Below, in pieces: positions 59,956 to 64,000 of a stretch of 64,000 nucleotides of DNA. Origin of the DNA: Streptomyces lavendulae subsp. lavendulae (GTDB taxonomy: Bacteria; Actinomycetota; Actinomycetes; Streptomycetales; Streptomycetaceae); assembly GCF_002803845.1 (NCBI RefSeq), contig NZ_CP024985.1:6273501-6337500 (forward strand). The letters run 5' to 3'. The position numbers were made by a program, and so were the translations under genes. Below the pieces are notes generated by a model. That model searched no databases. It saw only the letters and a program-made list of their open reading frames with translations, and had not been told where the DNA came from. Every line of letters begins with the position of its first letter. Positions within the stretch are counted from its first letter, which is position 1.

Positions 59956-60633
59956 TCAGCGTCCGCCCTTGCCGAGGCAGACGAAGGGGTAGCCGGCCGC
60001 CTCCGAGGCCGCCGTGTCCCCGTCCCCGCGCCGGACCGCCTCGATCAGCCGGGCATGGTCCAGGTGGGCGGCCGGATCCAGCACTGCGCCGACGTCCGCC
60101 CGCAGCCAGTCCGCCACCAGATCGCCCAGGTCCGCGTACAGCTCGATCAGGACGTCGTTGTGCGAGGCCGTCACCACCGCCATGTGCAGGGCGACGTCCG
60201 CCGCCACGAACAGCTCCGCCTCCCCGCTCGCCCACGCCTCCTCGCGCCGTGCCAGCAGCGCGTCCAGCTGGACCAGGTCCCGCTCGGTCCGCCGTTCCGC
60301 CGCCAGCCGGGCCGCCGAGGACTCCAGCGTCGAGCGCAGCTCCGCGATGTGCCGCGGGTCGGCCCCGGCGAAGCGGCGGTGCATCACCCCGGCCAGCTCG
60401 CTGGTGGCGATCACGTAGGTGCCCGAACCCTGGCGGATGTCCAGCAGCCCGTTGTGCGCGAGCGCGCGCACGGCCTCCCGCACGGTGTTGCGGGCGACGC
60501 CCAGCAGCTCCACCAGCTCGGGCTCGGTCGGGATCCGGGCCCCGACCGGCCATTCGCCGGAGGTGATCTGGTTCCGGAGCTGGGCGATCACCTGATCGAC
60601 GAGCGCGGATCGCCGGGGCGAGGTCAGCGGCAT
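59956..60633 (-). CDS. FCD/GntR-family transcriptional regulator
   Basis: 225 aa from ATG 60633. Winged HTH at about 8-75: SALVDQVIAQLRNQITSGEWPVG, IPTEPELVELLGVARNTVREAVRAL, HNGLLDIRQGSGTYV. The FCD ligand domain has ADPRHIAELRSTLESSAA, FVAADVALHMAVVTASHND and LDHARLIEAVRRGDGDTA (metal-binding Asp/His residues). The last residues GYPFVCLGKGGR are unusual for the family. It is divergent from an MFS transporter gene and most likely regulates it. Confidence 0.92.
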   Translation of the reverse strand: MPLTSPRRSALVDQVIAQLRNQITSGEWPVGARIPTEPELVELLGVARNTVREAVRALAHNGLLDIRQGSGTYVIATSELAGVMHRRFAGADPRHIAELRSTLESSAARLAAERRTERDLVQLDALLARREEAWASGEAELFVAADVALHMAVVTASHNDVLIELYADLGDLVADWLRADVGAVLDPAAHLDHARLIEAVRRGDGDTAASEAAGYPFVCLGKGGR

Positions 60634-60668
60634 GTGGGCGAGGTCCTCTCTGGGACGACTGGACAACC

Positions 60669-60690
60669 AATCATCCCATGATTCTATGAT
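60669..60690. promoter_or_regulatory. Palindrome and leaderless -10 of the MFS gene
   Basis: AATCAT-CCC-ATGATT (60669-60683) is a perfect palindrome, followed by TATGAT (60685-60690), a -10 element six bases before ATG 60697. The palindrome overlaps the promoter and is a good candidate operator for the FCD regulator. The ATGAT sequence recurs inside the -10. Confidence 0.65.
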
Positions 60691-60696
60691 GGTTCA

Positions 60697-61986
60697 ATGT
60701 CCGACGAAGAAATCCAGACCATGACCCGCCCGGAGGCCGTGCGCACCGCCGCCCACGAGCCCCTGCCCGCCTCCCCCCACGTCGCCCCCACGTGGCTCGG
60801 CCCGGTGCTCATCGTCGGAATCGTGCTGGCCGCCCTCAACCTGAGGCCCGCCATCACCAGCCTCGGCGCCCTCTTCGAGGAGACCAGGACCGGCCTCCAC
60901 ATGAGCGGCACCGTGGCCGGACTGATCACCTCCGTGCCCGCCCTCTGCTTCGCGGTCTTCGGCGTCACGGCACCCCGCCTCTCCCGCTGCTTCGGCCCCG
61001 CCGCCGTGGTCTGCGCCGGCATGGCCGCCGTCGCCGCGGGCCTGCTGATCCGCCCCTTCGCGGACAGCGCCGCCGCCTTCCTCGCCGCGAGCGCCCTCTC
61101 CCTGGCCGGCATAGCCCTGACCAACGTGCTGCTCCCGGTCATCGTCAAGCGCTGGTTCCCCGACCGCGTCGGCACCATGACCGGGCTCTACTCCATGGCC
61201 CTGGCCGCCGGCACCTCCCTCGCCGCCGCCGCGACCGTCCCGCTGACCTCCGCCCTCGGCGGCAGCTGGCGCACGGGCCTGCTCGTCTGGGCCGTCCTCG
61301 CCGCCGCCGCCGTCCTGCCCTGGCTGCCCATCGCCGCCGCGAGCCGCCGGGAGAGGGCCGCCGCCCCCGCCGCGGCCGTCCGCGAGGACAAGGGGCCCTC
61401 CGTCGTCCGCAGCCGCACCGCCTGGGCGCTCGCCTGCTACTTCGGCCTCCAGGCCACCGGCGCCTACGTCACCATGGGCTGGCTCCCGCAGATCTTCCGC
61501 GACGCCGGGGTCTCCGCCTCCACCGCCGGCGTGCTGCTCGCCGTCACCATGGTCATGGGCGTCCCGCTGGCCTTCGTCATCCCCCGCCTCGCCGGGCGCA
61601 TGCGCCACCAGGGCCCCATCGCCGTCACCCTCAGCCTCTTCGGTTTCGCCGGCTACCTCGGCCTCTACCTCGCCCCCGCCGCCGGAGCCTGGGCCTGGGC
61701 CCTCCTGCTCGGCATCTCCAACTGCGCCTTCCCGCTCGTCATCACCATGATCGGACTGCGCGCCAAGTCCCCCGCCGGGGTCGTCAAGCTCTCGGCCTTC
61801 GCCCAGAGCACCGGCTACCTGATCTCCATCCCCGGCCCGCTGGTCATCGGCGCCCTCTACCAGCACAGCGGCGGCTGGGACCTGCCCCTGGCCCTGATGG
61901 CCGCGCTGCTCGTCCCCCAGCTCGTCCTCGGCGTCCTCGCGGGACGGGACCGCACGATCGAGGACGAATGCGGCATGCGAGACTGA
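60697..61986 (+). CDS. CynX/NimT-family MFS transporter
   Basis: 429 aa, twelve predicted membrane spans, without a ribosome site (probably leaderless). The N-terminal cytoplasmic tail is followed by VGIVLAALNLRPAITSLGALFEE, a CynX signature, then LPVIVKRWFPDRVGTMTGLYSMALAAGTSLAA. The C-terminal half has GLRAKSPAGVVKLSAFAQSTGYLISIPGPLVIG. CynX-type carriers export or import small anions such as cyanate, nitroimidazoles or other compounds; substrate unknown. Divergent from the FCD regulator and followed after five bases by a 39-codon gene. Confidence 0.93.
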   Translation: MSDEEIQTMTRPEAVRTAAHEPLPASPHVAPTWLGPVLIVGIVLAALNLRPAITSLGALFEETRTGLHMSGTVAGLITSVPALCFAVFGVTAPRLSRCFGPAAVVCAGMAAVAAGLLIRPFADSAAAFLAASALSLAGIALTNVLLPVIVKRWFPDRVGTMTGLYSMALAAGTSLAAAATVPLTSALGGSWRTGLLVWAVLAAAAVLPWLPIAAASRRERAAAPAAAVREDKGPSVVRSRTAWALACYFGLQATGAYVTMGWLPQIFRDAGVSASTAGVLLAVTMVMGVPLAFVIPRLAGRMRHQGPIAVTLSLFGFAGYLGLYLAPAAGAWAWALLLGISNCAFPLVITMIGLRAKSPAGVVKLSAFAQSTGYLISIPGPLVIGALYQHSGGWDLPLALMAALLVPQLVLGVLAGRDRTIEDECGMRD

Positions 61987-61991
61987 CCGGC

Positions 61992-62111
61992 ATGTCGCCC
62001 GTACTCGAACCGAACCCCCAGAACGGTCACAAGAAGCTCGGCCTCGTGCTCGGCGCGATGCTGCTGGTGACCGTGATCATCGCCGTCATCGCCAGCCTCG
62101 CCTCCCCCTGA
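61992..62111 (+). CDS. SGM_5486-family transporter-associated small membrane protein
   Basis: 39 aa, MSPVLEPNPQNGHKKLGLVLG onward, with one C-terminal membrane helix (LGLVLGAMLLVTVIIAVIASLA). The family is named after an S. griseus protein and is found next to CynX-type MFS genes. It starts five bases after the transporter stop, so the two should be co-translated. Too short for routine gene finders. Confidence 0.85.
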   Translation: MSPVLEPNPQNGHKKLGLVLGAMLLVTVIIAVIASLASP

Positions 62112-62140
62112 GCCCCCGCTCGGACCCGGCCCCCGACCCC

Positions 62141-62164
62141 GATGGTGGGGATAACCCCACCATC
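62141..62164. terminator. 10-bp perfect hairpin after the transporter operon
   Basis: GATGGTGGGG and CCCCACCATC enclose ATAA, then CCCTAGGGGG follows. It could terminate the MFS operon or be an operator for the gene at 62279. Confidence 0.6.
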
Positions 62165-62278
62165 CCCTAGGGGGCCGGGTTCAGGGTCGGATGGGGTGTG
62201 ACCCCGATGGGAACCGCCGCCGAGGATCCGTAGATTCGAAGCAGCGAGCCCGTCCCAGCGCACACTCCGGAGGCGGCC

Positions 62279-62506
62279 ATGTCGGCCCCCGCACAGATCC
62301 CGTCCCTCCCCGCCGCCTCCCGTCGTCGTACCGCGGCCCACGCCGGAGCGGGGACCCGGCTGCACTGGTGGGCCCTCGCCCTGCCCGCGCTCGCCTTCGG
62401 ACTCCTGCTGCTCCTCCTCGCCGGCTCGGGCGAGGCCCACGCCGCCGCCCCGGACGCCTCCGGACTGCTCCAGGTCAGCCGGCAACTGCTGCGCGCCGTC
62501 GGCTGA
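62279..62506 (+). CDS. Small single-span hypothetical protein
   Basis: 75 aa starting at ATG behind CCGGAGGCGG. A basic N-terminal region (RRRTAAHAGAGTRLHWW) precedes one hydrophobic helix (WWALALPALAFGLLLLLLAG), then a short extracytoplasmic tail (EAHAAAPDASGLLQVSRQLLRAVG). The pattern also fits a signal peptide with AHA cleavage, giving a secreted peptide of about 22 residues. No family recognised. Confidence 0.65.
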   Translation: MSAPAQIPSLPAASRRRTAAHAGAGTRLHWWALALPALAFGLLLLLLAGSGEAHAAAPDASGLLQVSRQLLRAVG

Positions 62507-62595
62507 CCCCCGCGCGCCGAGGCGTGCTCCCCGCCCTCGCGGAGGCCTCCCAACAGCCTGCGCCGCGTGGCGCGTTTCGTGCGAAGCTGGGAGCC

Positions 62596-63117
62596 ATGAG
62601 CGCCGACACACCCCGCAGGATCGTCCTCCTCCGGCACGCCAAGGCCGACTGGCCCCAGGTGTCCGACCACGACCGCCCGCTCGCGGAACGCGGCCGAAAG
62701 GACGCACCGGCCGTCGGACTGAAGCTGGCCGAGACCGGCATCACCTTCGACCTGGCCCTCTGCTCCACCGCCGCCCGTACCCGGGAGACCTGGAAGCTCG
62801 CCGTCCAGGAACTGCCGCACCGGCCGAAGACCCACTACGAGGAGCGGCTCTACGACGCCTCGCTGGGTGAGCTCATCGCCCTGCTGAACGAGACCCCGGA
62901 GGAGGTGGCCGACCTCCTCGTGATCGGCCACAACCCCGGCATGCACGCCCTCGCCGACGCCCTCTCCGGGCGCGCGGAGGGCGACACCCTCGCGCGGATG
63001 ACCCGTACGGGCTTCCCGACCGCGGCGCTGGCCGTCGTCTCCTTCACCGGAACCTGGAAGTCCGTCGAGCACGGAGTGGGCACGCTGCTGGACTACTGGA
63101 CGCCCAAGGAGCACTGA
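62596..63117 (+). CDS. SixA-like histidine phosphatase
   Basis: 173 aa histidine phosphatase superfamily protein. The RHG motif is LLRHAKADWPQ (catalytic His near 14), second motif CSTAARTRETW, and the second catalytic His in VIGHNPGMHALAD. Overall length and motif spacing resemble SixA, which dephosphorylates phosphohistidine domains. No clear His-kinase partner lies next to it. GAAGCT seven bases before the ATG suggests a leaderless start. Confidence 0.9.
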   Translation: MSADTPRRIVLLRHAKADWPQVSDHDRPLAERGRKDAPAVGLKLAETGITFDLALCSTAARTRETWKLAVQELPHRPKTHYEERLYDASLGELIALLNETPEEVADLLVIGHNPGMHALADALSGRAEGDTLARMTRTGFPTAALAVVSFTGTWKSVEHGVGTLLDYWTPKEH

Positions 63118-63160
63118 GGACGAGCAGCGGGAGGGACCGGGGCCGCCGCGCCCCGGGCCC

Positions 63161-63251
63161 TCCCGTTCCGGCCCCTCCCGTTCCGGCCCCTCGCGCCCCG
63201 GCCCCTCCCGATCCGGCCCGGAACGTCACCGGCCCGGAACGTCACGGGGCG
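63161..63251. repeat. 15-bp and 16-bp tandem repeats between convergent genes
   Basis: TCCCGTTCCGGCCCC-type units begin at 63161, 63176, 63191 and 63206. They are followed by two 16-bp units GGCCCGGAACGTCACC (about 63215 and 63231) and a third, degenerate one. Part of the second unit is the inverse complement of the first, so the block can fold into a terminator-like structure. Confidence 0.8.
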
Positions 63252-63257
63252 GGCACG

Positions 63258-64000
63258 TCACCGGGCGGGCGCCGGCGGGATGCCCGCGTCCCGCGCCTCC
63301 CACAGCTCCGGGTAGAACCGCCGGTGGACCGCCGCCCGCAGATGCGCCACACCGCTGCTGCCCCCGGTCCCGGGCCGCCCGCCGATCTGCCGCTCCACGA
63401 GCAGCGCGTGGCAGGCCCGCCACTCGGTCCAGATCTCGTCGTGGTCCACCAGGGCCTCCACCAGCTCCGACAGCTCCGCGAACTCCACCGGGTCACCGTC
63501 CCGGGGGGCCGCCGCGAGCCGGCCGAACGCCTCCCTGCGCTCCTGCGCCGTCCCCACCGCGAAACCGGCCTTGGCCAGCAGCGACACGAACGCCTCCCAC
63601 ACCGTCGGCTCCGCGAGCCGCCCGCGCGCCCGCTCCCGCTCCAGCGGGCTCAGCCCGGCGACGGCCCGCGCCCCGTGCTCCCCGCGCACCCAGTCCGCGC
63701 CGCACAGCGCCGCTATCTCCAGGTACTGGGCCGACTGCGCCCCGCTGCTGCCGCCGAGCGCCCCCCGGAAGGCGTGGAACTCCCGCGGCGGCATCCCGCG
63801 CAGCGGATGGATCCCCGCGATCAGCGCCCGGGTGATCACCGTGCTCCGCACCAGACCGGCCCGCGCGGCCCGCGGATCACCCTCCAGCATCCGGTCGCGG
63901 ACCCCGGACAGATCGCGCAGCAGCTGCCCGAACCACAGCTCCTGCACCTGGTGGACGGCGATGAACAGGAGCTCGTCGTCCACCCCGTCGGCCAGCGGCA
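63258..64000 (-). CDS. Tryptophan 2,3-dioxygenase family protein, partial at window edge
   Basis: About 247 residues, open at the right edge; the reading enters with PLADGVDDELLFIAVHQVQELWFGQLL, so the true N-terminus is outside. Family motifs are VHQVQELWF (substrate-side His), EFHAFRGALGGSSGAQSAQYLEI, and ACHALLVERQIGGRPGTGGSSGVAHLR with the heme-binding His. TDO opens the indole ring of tryptophan to N-formylkynurenine, but related heme enzymes act on other indoles, so the exact substrate is left open. The C-terminus at 63258 matches the family end. Confidence 0.9.
   Translation of the reverse strand, partial: PLADGVDDELLFIAVHQVQELWFGQLLRDLSGVRDRMLEGDPRAARAGLVRSTVITRALIAGIHPLRGMPPREFHAFRGALGGSSGAQSAQYLEIAALCGADWVRGEHGARAVAGLSPLERERARGRLAEPTVWEAFVSLLAKAGFAVGTAQERREAFGRLAAAPRDGDPVEFAELSELVEALVDHDEIWTEWRACHALLVERQIGGRPGTGGSSGVAHLRAAVHRRFYPELWEARDAGIPPAPAR

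Overview
The window is high-GC (roughly 72%) actinobacterial chromosome. Dense gene packing, GTG/TTG starts, frequent ATGA/GTGA overlaps and apparently leaderless genes all point to Streptomyces or a close relative. Many genes have recognisable S. coelicolor counterparts of the SCO18xx neighbourhood, in conserved order: the LAETG surface protein, the cobalamin cluster, a PiT phosphate transporter, ABC-F, Gbn, Asp23/AmaP, MoaA, TyrS, FabG/FabI. I see no rRNA, tRNA, insertion sequence, prophage or classical secondary-metabolite cluster. This is core or sub-core chromosome with a few accessory catabolic islands. Locus names from S. coelicolor are from memory.

Layout. 0-1.3 kb: the N-terminus of an aldehyde dehydrogenase (cut by the window edge) divergent from an IclR regulator. 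1.5-6.2 kb: an 8-TM membrane protein, a NarL-type two-component system and a PBP2-class penicillin-binding protein. 6.2-11 kb: GNAT, a DsbA/FrnE-like protein, two class V-fold PLP enzymes and an amidohydrolase. 11-14.6 kb: an LAETG sortase substrate, a CobE-CobC fusion and a ZIP-type metal transporter. 14.6-21.6 kb: a leftward cobalamin operon cobD-cobQ-chlID-cobO-cobB behind a clear cobalamin riboswitch. A two-unit CRISPR-like repeat lies in the gap between cobQ and chlID, and no cobN is present. 21.7-23.3 kb: a small membrane protein and a PiT phosphate transporter preceded by a PHO box.

23.5-30 kb: an alpha/beta hydrolase, an unknown protein, a VOC protein, a neutral zinc metallopeptidase, an ABC-F protein and the nucleoid-associated protein Gbn. 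30-33.4 kb: an enoyl-CoA hydratase and a five-gene Asp23/Gls24-AmaP envelope module. 33.4-39 kb: an SDR with a degenerate active site, SURF1, a zinc-finger protein, a DEDDh exonuclease with a BRCT-like tail, and an 870-aa C3HC4 RING-domain protein. 39-44 kb: a TetR regulator divergent from a translationally coupled operon of an acetoacetate-decarboxylase-like protein, an SDR and two amidohydrolase-2 enzymes of unknown substrate. 44.2-46.9 kb: an alkylglycerol-monooxygenase-like hydroxylase, a YhhN/lysoplasmalogenase and a zinc alcohol dehydrogenase, which together read as a possible ether-lipid cleavage unit.

47-64 kb: a secreted subtilase, a DUF485 protein with an acetate-type symporter, moaA, small membrane proteins, tyrS, a TldD/PmbA-like pair, fabG-fabI, a secreted small protein, an FCD-type GntR divergent from a CynX-type MFS transporter with its 39-aa companion, a SixA-like phosphatase and, at the edge, a tryptophan-2,3-dioxygenase family protein.

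The most interesting unexplained items are the ether-lipid-like operon, the ADC/SDR/amidohydrolase operon, the CRISPR-like duplicate inside the cobalamin operon, and a 7-codon leaderless ORF ahead of the ABC-F gene.
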